Virus record (IMG/VR): IMGVR_UViG_3300006480_000028
Location: 1 to 21,602 of that record
Strand: one strand, 5' to 3'
From: a virus
Length of the DNA: 21,602 nucleotides
A program made the position numbers and the translations under genes. This document shows positions 11,925 to 18,781 of this stretch, piece by piece. Every line of letters begins with the position of its first letter. The stretch's first letter is position 1. The notes under the pieces are model-generated. The model did not search any database. It was given only the letters and a program-made list of their open reading frames with translations, and was not told the DNA's origin.

Positions 11925-12812
11925 ATGGCAGAAGAAAAAGAAAAAATTGAAGAAAACGTAGAAATCGAAGTAGAAGAAGCTGAAGCTGAAGAAAAACAAG
12001 AAGAAGTTGTTGCTCAAGAAGCTGAAACAGAACAACCTTCGTCTGACTCAGAACATGAAGAATATTCTGAAGGCGTTAAAAAACGCATCGATCGTTTGAC
12101 GTATAAGATGCGTGAAGCGGAACGTCGCGAACAAGCGGCATTGGAATACGCTAAAAATATAAAAGAAGAAAATGAAAAACTAACAAAAAATTATTCTGAA
12201 GCAGGTTCTGCGCTGGTTACTGAAACAAGTGGCCGCATAAAGAGTCAACTTTCAGAAGCTAAACGTGCATTAAAATTAGCTTATGAAGAAGGCGATTCTG
12301 AAGCTATGGCAGATGCACAAGAGTTAGTTGCTAAACTCAGTGTTGAAAGTGATCGTCTTTCTAGGGAAGAAGCTCAATGGAAACAAAGACAAGAAGCGCA
12401 AACCGAAACAGAAGTTGAAACCCCAAAACAGCCAGAACAGCCTCAACAGGCGGCTGCACCTGCCGATCCGAGAGCACAAAAATGGGCTTCAGAAAACGAA
12501 TGGTTTGGAAAAGATGAAGGAATGACCTTTACAGCGTTCTCAATTCATCGTAAACTGATCGAAGAAGAGGGATATAATCCCCAATCTGAAGATTATTATG
12601 CTGAGATTGATTCTCGCATGCGTAGAGAGTTTCCTCATAAATTTGAGGAAGAAAAATCTGGACAACGGAAACCCGCCCAAACCGTTGCTCCTGCCAACCG
12701 AAACTCTAAAACTGGGCGCAAGACAGTTCGTTTGACTCAAAGTCAAGTGGCTATCGCAAAGAAACTCGGTGTTCCACTTGAGGAATATGCGAAACACGTG
12801 AAGGAGGCTTAA
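11925..12812 (+). CDS. Head scaffolding-like protein
   Basis: A 295-residue, very Glu/Gln/Lys-rich protein. The first 50 residues are almost all acidic. Residues about 50-150 are a long charged coiled coil (KKRIDRLTYKMREAERR and on). A Gln/Pro/Ala linker follows, then a compact block with WASENEWFGKDEGMT and ID-MRREFPHKF, and a basic C-terminal helix (VRLTQSQVAIAKKLGV) suited to binding the coat protein. This is the expected layout of an internal scaffold that guides procapsid assembly, and it lies just upstream of the capsid genes. The start has GGAG 6 bases upstream. Confidence 0.7.
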   Translation: MAEEKEKIEENVEIEVEEAEAEEKQEEVVAQEAETEQPSSDSEHEEYSEGVKKRIDRLTYKMREAERREQAALEYAKNIKEENEKLTKNYSEAGSALVTETSGRIKSQLSEAKRALKLAYEEGDSEAMADAQELVAKLSVESDRLSREEAQWKQRQEAQTETEVETPKQPEQPQQAAAPADPRAQKWASENEWFGKDEGMTFTAFSIHRKLIEEEGYNPQSEDYYAEIDSRMRREFPHKFEEEKSGQRKPAQTVAPANRNSKTGRKTVRLTQSQVAIAKKLGVPLEEYAKHVKEA

Positions 12813-13274
12813 ATGTCTGAAAATAGCAAGAGAACTCCTCGCGCTTCTGAAACACGTTCAAAAACTGAGCGCAGAAAACCGTGGCGACCAGCTTCATCCC
12901 TTGAAGCACCGCAACCTCCTGAAGGTTATCAATTCAGGTGGGTAAGAACAGAAATTCGTGGCGAAGAAGATCGCAAAAACGTTTCTGGTCGAATCCGAGA
13001 AGGATATGAACCTGTTCGTGCAGATGATTATCCAGACTTTGATGCTCCTACCATTGAAGATGGTAAGCATGCAGGAGTCATCGGTGTTGGTGGGTTGATG
13101 TTAACTAAAGTGCCACAAGAGATAGTAGAAAGCCGTGATGAATATTTTGCGTCGCAAACTTCTGATCAAATGACAGCGGTGGACAATGATCTCATGAAGG
13201 AACAACATCCTTCTATGCCTATTTCGAAAGATAGGCAGTCTCGTGTAACCTTTGGTGGTCCTAACACTAAGTAG
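12813..13274 (+). CDS. Conserved capsid-region protein of unknown function
   Basis: A 153-residue protein. The basic N-terminus (residues 1-28, many Arg/Lys) is followed by RPASSLEAPQPPEGYQFRWVRTEIRGEEDRKNV and a GRIREGYEPVRADDYP block, a pattern I know from proteins encoded next to capsid genes in many marine phages. The C-terminus ends in VTFGGP. It starts right after the scaffold stop, with AAGGAGG as a strong ribosome site. The small size and position fit an assembly factor or minor capsid protein. The function is not known. Confidence 0.65.
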   Translation: MSENSKRTPRASETRSKTERRKPWRPASSLEAPQPPEGYQFRWVRTEIRGEEDRKNVSGRIREGYEPVRADDYPDFDAPTIEDGKHAGVIGVGGLMLTKVPQEIVESRDEYFASQTSDQMTAVDNDLMKEQHPSMPISKDRQSRVTFGGPNTK

Positions 13275-13305
13275 GCCACATAGTTAAACCCGTAAGGAGT
13301 GGATA

Positions 13306-13872
13306 ATGGCAAATAAAGACGCCGCTTTTGGGCTAAAGCCCGTCCGTACTTTGGGTGGTGTAGCGAACTTCACAACAAACGAGTACGATATTGCAAGTAA
13401 CCATAGTAATGCAATTTTTCAGGGTTCACCTGTTATCGCTACTGCCGCTGGTGGTATCGATGTTGCAGCTGGTTCTTCCGATAAAATCGTAGGTGTTTTT
13501 CAAGGTTGTTCTTATACTGACCCAACATCTGGAGAACCTGTATTTTCGAATTACTATCCAGGAAGTATTGCTGCCTCTGATATCAAAGCACTTGTATATG
13601 ATGATCCGTATATTGTATACGAAATCCAGTGCGATGGTACGATGGCTGCAAACTCTGTAAATGCAAACGCAGATACGACTTCAACTGGTAGCGGTTCGAC
13701 TGTTACAGGAAGATCGATTGCAGAAATTTCCTCTACTGTAGGAACTGCTACTGCACAACTTCGGATTATCGGGTATAGTAAAGACCCCGATAATAGTGAT
13801 TCTAGCTCTGCTAATGGTAACGTGTACGTTCTAATTAACGAACACGCCTATCGGCAGGGTGTAGGCGTATAA
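13306..13872 (+). CDS. Probable head decoration or minor capsid protein
   Basis: A 188-residue beta-rich protein. It starts AFGLKPVRTLGG and continues with IFQGSPVIATAAGG, KIVGVFQGCSYTDPTSGEPVFSNYYPG and VYDDPYIVYEIQCDG, blocks typical of a phage head protein encoded directly before the major capsid gene. A Thr/Ser/Asn-rich stretch (residues 115-135) precedes the last strands. The ribosome site is strong (AAGGAG). Codon choice is closer to the capsid gene than to the early late-operon genes, suggesting high expression. A decoration-type role is inferred from position and fold pattern. Confidence 0.6.
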   Translation: MANKDAAFGLKPVRTLGGVANFTTNEYDIASNHSNAIFQGSPVIATAAGGIDVAAGSSDKIVGVFQGCSYTDPTSGEPVFSNYYPGSIAASDIKALVYDDPYIVYEIQCDGTMAANSVNANADTTSTGSGSTVTGRSIAEISSTVGTATAQLRIIGYSKDPDNSDSSSANGNVYVLINEHAYRQGVGV

Positions 13873-13885
13873 GGAGCTTTGAATA

Positions 13886-14794
13886 ATGGCAATCTCTAGA
13901 GCACAACTGGCTAAAGAGCTTGAGCCTGGACTCAATGCTCTCTTTGGCATGGAATATGGTCGTTACGAAAACGAGCATTCAGAAATCTTCGAAACAGAGT
14001 CATCAGACCGTGCGTTCGAGGAAGAAGTAATGCTAACTGGCTTCGGTGCGGCACCAACCAAAAATGAAGGTGGAGCGGTAAATTTTGATGACGCGCAAGA
14101 GTCATTTACTTCTCGCTACACACACGAAACCATTGCTTTGGCTTTCGCAATCACTGAGGAAGCTATTGAAGATAACTTGTATGACCGTTTGGCATCTCGT
14201 TATACTAAAGCACTGGCTCGTTCTATGGCTCATACGAAGCAAGTTAAAGCTGCAAGCGTATTGAATAATGCGTTTAACTCTAGCTTTACTGGTGGCGACG
14301 GTAAGGAGCTTTGCGCTACTGACCACCCACTAGATGGTGGAGGCACTTTCTCTAATGAGCCATCAACTGCCGCTGATTTGAATGAAACCTCTCTTGAAGA
14401 CGCTATGATTAGTATCTCTGGTTTCGTTGATGAGCGTGGATTGAAGATTGCTCTTCGTGGAATGAAGCTAATTATTCCACCTGCACTTCAGTTTATTGCA
14501 GAACGTCTAATGGCCTCAACTATGCGTGTTGGAACCGCCGACAACGATATCAATGCTCTCCGCAGCACAGGTATGTTGCCGAACGGATACACCATTAATC
14601 ACTTCTTGACTGATACAGATGCGTTCTTTATCAAGACAGATGCGCCTAATGGATTCAAGCATTTTGAACGTGCGCCAATTCGTACAGCGATGGAAGGTGA
14701 CTTCGATACTGGTAATATGAGGTTTAAAGCTCGTGAGCGTTATAGCTTCGGGTTTTCAGACCCACGTTGTGTTTTTGGTTCTCCAGGAGCATAA
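13886..14794 (+). CDS. Major capsid protein (HK97-fold type)
   Basis: A 302-residue coat protein. The N-terminal helix ELEPGLNALFGMEY is followed by an acidic extended arm, then TSRYTHETIALAFAITEEAIEDN (E-loop and spine-helix region). The middle holds an Ala/Lys-rich helix (ARSMAHTKQVKAASVLNNAF) and CATDHPLDGG. The C-terminal domain contains MKLIIPPALQFIAERL and ends RYSFGFSDPRCVFGSPG. It matches the pattern of Mu gpT-like/HK97-fold capsid proteins in marine phages. It has a good AAGGAG ribosome site and a strong terminator right after, and its codons look tuned for high expression, as expected for the most abundant virion protein. Confidence 0.85.
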   Translation: MAISRAQLAKELEPGLNALFGMEYGRYENEHSEIFETESSDRAFEEEVMLTGFGAAPTKNEGGAVNFDDAQESFTSRYTHETIALAFAITEEAIEDNLYDRLASRYTKALARSMAHTKQVKAASVLNNAFNSSFTGGDGKELCATDHPLDGGGTFSNEPSTAADLNETSLEDAMISISGFVDERGLKIALRGMKLIIPPALQFIAERLMASTMRVGTADNDINALRSTGMLPNGYTINHFLTDTDAFFIKTDAPNGFKHFERAPIRTAMEGDFDTGNMRFKARERYSFGFSDPRCVFGSPGA

Positions 14795-14810
14795 TTCTAT
14801 TACTACTTTT

Positions 14811-14840
14811 AAAAGGGCGACTTTTCAGTCGCCCTTTTTT
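14811..14840 (+). terminator. Strong intrinsic terminator after the capsid gene
   Basis: Perfect 12-bp stem AAAAGGGCGACT (14811-14822) / AGTCGCCCTTTT (14827-14838) with loop TTTC, followed by more Ts. Being A-rich on the left and T-rich on the right, it may work on both strands. Genes continue on the same strand 67 bases later. The rest of the gap (14841-14907) has TATAGTAAA and two TGACA motifs but no convincing promoter. Confidence 0.9.
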
Positions 14841-14907
14841 CGTTTATAGTAAATTTATCCTGACAACTCCATCGGGGGGTTGACACTAGCCACGACAGGA
14901 GAAAAAC

Positions 14908-15384
14908 ATGGCTAATACTACTTTCAACGGTCCAGTCCGTTCCGAAAACGGATTTTCGAGTCTTGTAGGCGGTAAAGACGCCCCAACAAATACAATGACT
15001 CTTTCCACATACAGCACGTCAATAACTATTGCAGCGTCTGGCACAGAGCATAAAGAAGCATCCATTGGCATACCGTCTAATTTTATTCCTATGGGTTGCG
15101 CCATCACTGTAACAAGTGCGGCAGCTAACAACGTCAATCTTGTTGACATTGGTACAGATGCAGACACAGATGGATTTGTAGACGGTATTTCTGTTGCAAT
15201 TAATTCAACTGGTTTTAAGGGTTTCTTCCCTTGTAACGGTGTTCTTGGTATGTCAGGGGGTGCAACCACTGCGGCTACAGAAACAGCTGACGAAGTTGAA
15301 GTTGTTATTGATGGCACAGCAGGTGCTGGTGGTGTTATTGCTCTGAAATTCTTTGGTATTTCATCTGATTCACCAACTGCTTAA
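14908..15384 (+). CDS. Small structural-type protein
   Basis: A 158-residue beta-rich protein with many Ala, Gly, Ser and Thr. The start TTFNGPVRSENGF resembles the N-terminus of structural proteins found just after marine phage capsid genes. The rest (ITIAASGTEHKEASIGIPSNFIPMG...ALKFFG) alternates short strands and turns, as in head fibres or spikes. No catalytic motif. Ribosome site ACAGGAG 7-8 bases upstream. Being first after the capsid terminator, it depends on read-through or an unrecognised promoter. Confidence 0.6.
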   Translation: MANTTFNGPVRSENGFSSLVGGKDAPTNTMTLSTYSTSITIAASGTEHKEASIGIPSNFIPMGCAITVTSAAANNVNLVDIGTDADTDGFVDGISVAINSTGFKGFFPCNGVLGMSGGATTAATETADEVEVVIDGTAGAGGVIALKFFGISSDSPTA

Positions 15385-15396
15385 TGGGAGACTCAG

Positions 15397-15672
15397 ATGG
15401 CTGGACCAATTTTTGCTAAAACAGCAACATCAACGGGCAGTCTATTTGGTGGGCGCACTCGACTAAAATCATTTGTTGTAAAAACAGCTGGGTCGGGTAG
15501 TCCTGCCGCAGTTTTTAAAGACGGTGGCGGCTCAGGAACAACATTGCTAACTATGGCATTTTTAACGTCTGACGATACGCAAGTAACTATTCCTGAAAAC
15601 GGTATGGTGTTTGAGACAGACTGTCATGTTACTTTGACGAATATAGACTCTATTACTGCTTTCTTTGGGTAG
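15397..15672 (+). CDS. Small structural-type protein of unknown function
   Basis: A 91-residue beta-rich protein. It contains RTRLKSFVVKTAGSGS, then FKDGGGSGTTLLTM, and ends with strands in PENGMVFETDCHVTLTN. The KDGGGSGTTLL turn is like that of short beta-sandwich virion proteins. A GGGAGA ribosome site lies before the ATG. Its place between capsid and connector genes suggests a virion role; I cannot name a family. Confidence 0.55.
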   Translation: MAGPIFAKTATSTGSLFGGRTRLKSFVVKTAGSGSPAAVFKDGGGSGTTLLTMAFLTSDDTQVTIPENGMVFETDCHVTLTNIDSITAFFG

Positions 15673-15677
15673 TAGTT

Positions 15678-15977
15678 ATGGCAACAAAGAAAAAACGTAA
15701 GTCTAAACCAATAAAGACTTCCGTTAAGTCAGGGAATTTCCGCTCCACTAAAAGTGGGGCGGGAATGACAGAAAAAGGTGTTCGGGCTTATCGTCGCGCA
15801 AATCCAGGAAGTAAACTCAAAACCGCTGTTACGGAAAAAAAGCCGTCGAAAGCCCGTGCAAAACGGCGTAAATCGTATTGTTCAAGATCTGCTGGACAAG
15901 CGAAAATGCATAATATCAACTGCCGCAAAACGCCCAAAAAACGTATCTGTGCGGCAAGAAGACGTTGGAAGTGTTAA
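15678..15977 (+). CDS. Very basic Cys-containing protein (marine phage type)
   Basis: A 99-residue, extremely Lys/Arg-rich protein. Its centre reads SGAGMTEKGVRAYRRANPGSKLKTAVT, followed by KARAKRRKSYCSRSAGQ and CRKTPKKRICAARRRWKC. This GxxxTxKGxxxYRxxNPGSKLKTAVT...RRKSxC arrangement is a conserved block in cyanophage and pelagic phage proteins (possibly DUF6321; number from memory, not checked). Four Cys in the last third could bind a metal. The function is unknown; the charge suggests nucleic acid binding, perhaps packaged with the DNA. It starts 5 bases after the previous stop, with a poor ribosome site. Confidence 0.7.
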   Translation: MATKKKRKSKPIKTSVKSGNFRSTKSGAGMTEKGVRAYRRANPGSKLKTAVTEKKPSKARAKRRKSYCSRSAGQAKMHNINCRKTPKKRICAARRRWKC

Positions 15978-15978
15978 A

Positions 15979-16137
15979 ATGAAAGTAGCTGATGTTTTAA
16001 AAAAGCTCGAAAAACACGAAAAATCGTGTGATAAGAGGTATGAACAAATACAAAAACAGCTTGATCGTTTAGATTTAAAAATCTGGGGATTAGCTGTTTT
16101 AATTATATTTGCGCCGTTTATAAGTAGAGTATTCTAA
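15979..16137 (+). CDS. Small XhlA-like coiled-coil membrane protein
   Basis: A 52-residue protein: an N-terminal charged coiled coil (residues 3-34, KKLEKHEKSCDKRYEQIQKQ and on) followed by one membrane segment (about 36-50, IWGLAVLIIFAPFI) and a short SRVF end. This is the layout of haemolysin XhlA-type proteins, which often work beside holins in phage lysis. A longer open frame reaches back to 15778, but it would be read inside the previous gene. I chose the ATG at 15979, two bases after the TAA, because only this part looks like protein. The end overlaps the next ATG (TAATG). No other lysis gene is seen here, so an envelope-anchoring role is also possible. Confidence 0.65.
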   Translation: MKVADVLKKLEKHEKSCDKRYEQIQKQLDRLDLKIWGLAVLIIFAPFISRVF

Positions 16138-16304
16138 TGGCTATTGGTCGTAGTTCTATGCGACAACAGGTTACAAAACCGCCACAAAAACGAAAGTGGA
16201 GTGCAAAACGAAAGCGTTCTGTTAATTGTAAAAATCCAAAAGGGTTTAGTGAAAAAGCGCATTGTGCTGGGAGAAAGAAACGTGGCAAAAAGAAAAGATC
16301 CTAA
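16137..16304 (+). CDS. Tiny basic protein with paired Cys
   Basis: A 55-residue, strongly basic protein with about 20 Lys/Arg. It is recognisable by NCKNPKGFSEKAHCAGRKK near residues 30-48: two Cys 12 apart around KNPKGFSEKAH, a block I know from small marine phage proteins. It starts in the TAATG junction with the membrane protein and ends 22 bases inside the next gene. The tight overlaps and biased protein composition support it as real. Function unknown; possibly nucleic acid binding. Confidence 0.6.
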   Translation: MAIGRSSMRQQVTKPPQKRKWSAKRKRSVNCKNPKGFSEKAHCAGRKKRGKKKRS

Positions 16305-16572
16305 AGTAGGTACGGGTAAAAAACCAAAAGGCAGTGGTAGAAGACTCTACACAGATGAAAATCCAAAAGATACAGTATCAATAAAATTTGCCACACCCGC
16401 AGACGCAAGATCTACTGTAGCTAAAGTTAAAAAAATTAATAAACCTTTTGCTAGAAAAATACAAATATTAACCGTAGGAGAGCAACGAGCAAAAGTAATG
16501 GGAAAAACGCAAGTTGCTAGTATTTTTAAAAAAGGAAAAGAAGCTATAAGAAGGAGTAATAAAAATGCCTAA
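16282..16572 (+). CDS. Basic conserved protein with GTG start
   Basis: A 96-residue basic protein: VGTGKKPKGSGRRLYTDENPKDTVSI, then FATPADARSTVAKVKK, PFARKIQILTVGEQRAKVMGK and a Lys-rich end. This is a compact alpha/beta pattern familiar from marine phages, with no known function. I chose GTG at 16282 with GGGAGA 7 bases upstream. The open frame runs further back to 16144, but that part overlaps the previous gene and does not look like protein. The helix-strand-helix arrangement with many Lys may bind DNA or RNA. Confidence 0.65.
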   Translation: MAKRKDPKVGTGKKPKGSGRRLYTDENPKDTVSIKFATPADARSTVAKVKKINKPFARKIQILTVGEQRAKVMGKTQVASIFKKGKEAIRRSNKNA

Positions 16573-16843
16573 AGACGCTTGTTATCATAAAGTTAAAGCT
16601 CGTTATAGTGTATTTCCTAGTGCTTATGCTTCAGGTGCCATTGCAAAATGTAGAAAAGTTGGTGCGGCTAATTATGGTAAAAGTAAAAAGAAAAAGCCTA
16701 AAGTAAGAAAAGCATCAACAGGCGGTTATGGAAAGACTATTGCTGCTAGACAAGTAGCAAAACGACCGTCAAGTAACAAAAATGTAGCACGTGGTTGTGG
16801 TATTGTAATGCCAAATAGAAGAAAAGAAACTCAATACAGTTAA
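16565..16843 (+). CDS. Basic protein with PSAYASGAIAKCRK signature
   Basis: A 92-residue basic protein. The first 40 residues, ACYHKVKARYSVFP, SAYASGAIAKCRKVGA and NYGKSKKKK, are a signature conserved in many cyanophage, pelagic phage and giant virus proteins. A Lys/Gly-rich linker follows, then VARGCGIVMPNRRKETQYS, with RGCG and RRK also typical. Cys near residues 6 and 29 may be paired or bind metal. It overlaps the upstream gene by 8 bases and has a strong AAGGAG ribosome site. Function unknown; its abundance in marine viruses suggests a virion or DNA-associated role. Confidence 0.7.
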   Translation: MPKDACYHKVKARYSVFPSAYASGAIAKCRKVGAANYGKSKKKKPKVRKASTGGYGKTIAARQVAKRPSSNKNVARGCGIVMPNRRKETQYS

Positions 16844-16853
16844 TGGGTCGAAT

Positions 16854-17144
16854 ATGGCTGTTAGAAAAACAAAAGCTGGTCTTGCTCTCAAAAGGTGGTT
16901 TAAAGAAGACTGGAAGGATGTTCGCACGGGGAAGAAATGTGGGCGTCGCAAAGGTGAAAAACGGGGTACTCCATATTGTCGCCCCAGTAAAAGGATTTCT
17001 TCAAAAACACCAAAAACAGCAAGCGAGTTGTCTGCAAAAGAAAAAAGAAGTAGAATTAGGCAAAAAGTAAAATTAGGTCAACCTACAAAAGGTAAACCAC
17101 GTAATGTTAAACCACTAAGACGGAAGAAGAGGAAAAAGTCATGA
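16854..17144 (+). CDS. Basic protein with LKRWFKEDWKDV...CGR...YCRPSKR signature
   Basis: A 96-residue protein, over one third Lys/Arg. The N-terminal block GLALKRWFKEDWKDV, then CGRRKG, TPYCRPSKRIS and TPKTASEL, matches a family shared by marine phages and large eukaryotic algal viruses (possibly DUF5872; number from memory). The two Cys (in CGR and YCRP) are part of the signature. The tail is a run of Lys/Arg. It follows the previous gene by 10 bases and overlaps the next by 4 (ATGA). Function unknown. It is the fourth of the basic proteins in this block. Confidence 0.7.
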   Translation: MAVRKTKAGLALKRWFKEDWKDVRTGKKCGRRKGEKRGTPYCRPSKRISSKTPKTASELSAKEKRSRIRQKVKLGQPTKGKPRNVKPLRRKKRKKS

Positions 17145-17446
17145 TGAAGAAAAAGGGTATGGCAAAAGGCGGCTACAGAGGCGGCGTTAAAAAAATGAAA
17201 AAAGGCGGTGCTGCTGGTGGGGCTGAGATTAATGTCGAAGAACTAAATCCAGGAAAAATGGTTGATGTCACTGCAATGGCTACTGGCGGCTATATGGACG
17301 ATAAAGCTGTATCTAGAATGATGGGTGGTGGTAGACCAAAAGGCATGGCTAAAGGTGGTGCAATGGGCGGTGTTAAAAAACGCTCTAAAGGTGGATCAGC
17401 TGGCGGTCTTAATGCAGCTATAAAAAGAGTTAAGGCTAACAAGTAA
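17141..17446 (+). CDS. KGG-repeat basic protein
   Basis: A 101-residue Lys/Gly/Met-rich protein. Two copies of a 22-residue unit lie at residues 6-27 and 68-89, of the form GMAKGGxxGGVKK followed by KGGxAGG, with 17 of 22 residues the same. Between them is a less basic stretch (EINVEELNPGKMVDVTAMATGG). KGG repeats are low-complexity and probably flexible. ATGATG gives two possible starts; AGAGGA lies upstream. It closes the basic protein block. A DNA-binding or virion-filling role is possible but unproven. Confidence 0.65.
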   Translation: MMKKKGMAKGGYRGGVKKMKKGGAAGGAEINVEELNPGKMVDVTAMATGGYMDDKAVSRMMGGGRPKGMAKGGAMGGVKKRSKGGSAGGLNAAIKRVKANK

Positions 17447-17447
17447 A

Positions 17448-18125
17448 TTGCCTTATCTTCAAAGTAACATTACGCACTTTAAATGCTGGGTGCGTAGAGA
17501 GTACACGCATAACCACGCAAAATACCACGGTGAGTTTTTACACGCAATGGCTATTGCAGTAACAACGATGCCAAGTCGTTGTTTAAGTTTTCAAGTATTA
17601 TTTACAGGTTTCGAGGTAGATGATACTGATGAACCTAATGTCCACGGTGGCGCAATGTGGGCAAGAATGCCAATTACAGCGTTAGTTGGCGATACACCTT
17701 TTGATAAATGGCCTGAGCCTATGCCTGTTCATTTTGCTCAACCTTGGGATTGTATGTCTCACACACATGCTGTTTATCGTCTAGATCGTGCGCATCCATG
17801 TCCTTGGCTTGCTAAAATAGACGGTCAGTTTTTTCCTGCAAAATATTATTTTACAGTCGATTATACTGAAAGCGAGGTAGCAGACGATCCTGCTCAGCAT
17901 AAACAAAGTCATGTTTTAGAGCTTTTAGATGCAGGAAAATGGACAGGAAATATTGTAGCATTACCAAATAATAGAGTGCGTGTTACACATCCTGCTTGGT
18001 TTGCAACGGGAGAAGGTCCACCAGATTTTCGTCCATCACAGCATATACACTATTCAAAATCAGATTTAGACTATACAATGGACGTGAATCAGATCTTCGA
18101 CAATTTATATGCGAAGGATGAATAA
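17448..18125 (+). CDS. Conserved His-rich marine phage protein of unknown function
   Basis: A 225-residue protein strikingly rich in His (about 15) and Trp (7). Recognisable blocks are MPYLQSNITHFKCWVR, YHGEFLHAMAIAV, HGGAMWARMPI, AQPWDC, HTHAVYRLDRA, DPAQHKQSH and HIHYSKSDLDYT. I recall the same blocks from environmental marine phage genomes, always near connector genes, with no assigned function. The start is TTG at 17448, two bases after the previous stop; the N-terminal block is conserved in the relatives I recall, which supports that start over internal ATGs. The ribosome site is weak. The end overlaps the next start (TAATG). A structural or metal-binding role is possible. Confidence 0.65.
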   Translation: MPYLQSNITHFKCWVRREYTHNHAKYHGEFLHAMAIAVTTMPSRCLSFQVLFTGFEVDDTDEPNVHGGAMWARMPITALVGDTPFDKWPEPMPVHFAQPWDCMSHTHAVYRLDRAHPCPWLAKIDGQFFPAKYYFTVDYTESEVADDPAQHKQSHVLELLDAGKWTGNIVALPNNRVRVTHPAWFATGEGPPDFRPSQHIHYSKSDLDYTMDVNQIFDNLYAKDE

Positions 18126-18781
18126 TGGCTGTATCAGGTTCTAAAAACTTTAATATTGACGTTTCTGACGCCATAGAAGAAGCCTATGAGCGTTGTGGTG
18201 TAGAAGTTCGTACAGGTTATTCTTTAAGGACAGCTAGGCGTTCTTTAAATTTAATGTTAGCAGAATGGGCTAATAGAGGAGTTAACCTATTTAGTTTAGA
18301 ACAAGTAACTACGACGCTAACACAAGGTACGTCTAACTACACATTAGGTATAGAAACTGTTGATATTTTAGAGATGGTTTTACGTCGGAATAATACTGAT
18401 GTAACAATGACAAGAATGTCAAGAGCAGATTATCTTCATTTACCTAATAAAACAACTCAAGGTAGACCTTCTCAATTTTTCGTTGATCGTCAAGTAAACC
18501 CTGTCTTGTATTTATGGGCAACGCCAGAAAACTCAACAGATCAAATTATTTATTATCGTCTCGTACGAATAGACGACGCAGATGATTATAATAATGATTT
18601 TGATGTTCCATTTAGATTTTATCCATGTTTAGTTTCTGGATTAGCTTATTATTTAAGCATGAAAGTTTCTCCTGATCGTGTTAATCTTTTAAAAGGGGTG
18701 TATGACGAAGAATTTGCGAGAGCAGCAACAGAAGATAGAGATCGCACTAATTTACGTTTAGTTCCTAGGATTATTGCATAA
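18125..18781 (+). CDS. Tail tubular / P22 gp4-like connector protein
   Basis: A 218-residue protein with the pattern of head-completion adaptors that sit under the portal. The N-terminal helices are DAIEEAYERCGVE and RTARRSLNLMLAEWANRGVNLFSLE, then short strands (GTSNYTL, VDILEMVLRR), SRADYLHLPNKTTQGRPSQFF, YLWATPEN and a C-terminal helix pair AYYLSMKVSPDRVNLLKGVYDEEFARAATEDRDR. This matches gp4-like/tail-tubular-A-like proteins of short-tailed phages. It probably binds the portal ring and extends the channel. Ribosome site AAGGA upstream; the start overlaps the previous stop. Confidence 0.75.
   Translation: MAVSGSKNFNIDVSDAIEEAYERCGVEVRTGYSLRTARRSLNLMLAEWANRGVNLFSLEQVTTTLTQGTSNYTLGIETVDILEMVLRRNNTDVTMTRMSRADYLHLPNKTTQGRPSQFFVDRQVNPVLYLWATPENSTDQIIYYRLVRIDDADDYNNDFDVPFRFYPCLVSGLAYYLSMKVSPDRVNLLKGVYDEEFARAATEDRDRTNLRLVPRIIA

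Noticed and set aside
14880-14885. TTGACA as a -35 box before the gene at 14908
   Set aside because: No -10 sequence lies 16-18 bases downstream; that position is the ribosome site and start codon.
15778-16137. A 119-residue version of the XhlA-like protein
   Set aside because: Its first 67 residues would be read out of frame through the conserved basic protein at 15678; the ATG at 15979 gives a compact gene.
16144-16572. A 142-residue version of the basic protein
   Set aside because: Its first 46 residues lie over the 55-residue gene in another frame. The conserved part starts at GTG 16282 with a good ribosome site.
16843-17070. A 75-residue + strand frame
   Set aside because: It overlaps the gene at 16854 in another frame, which carries a known marine phage signature.
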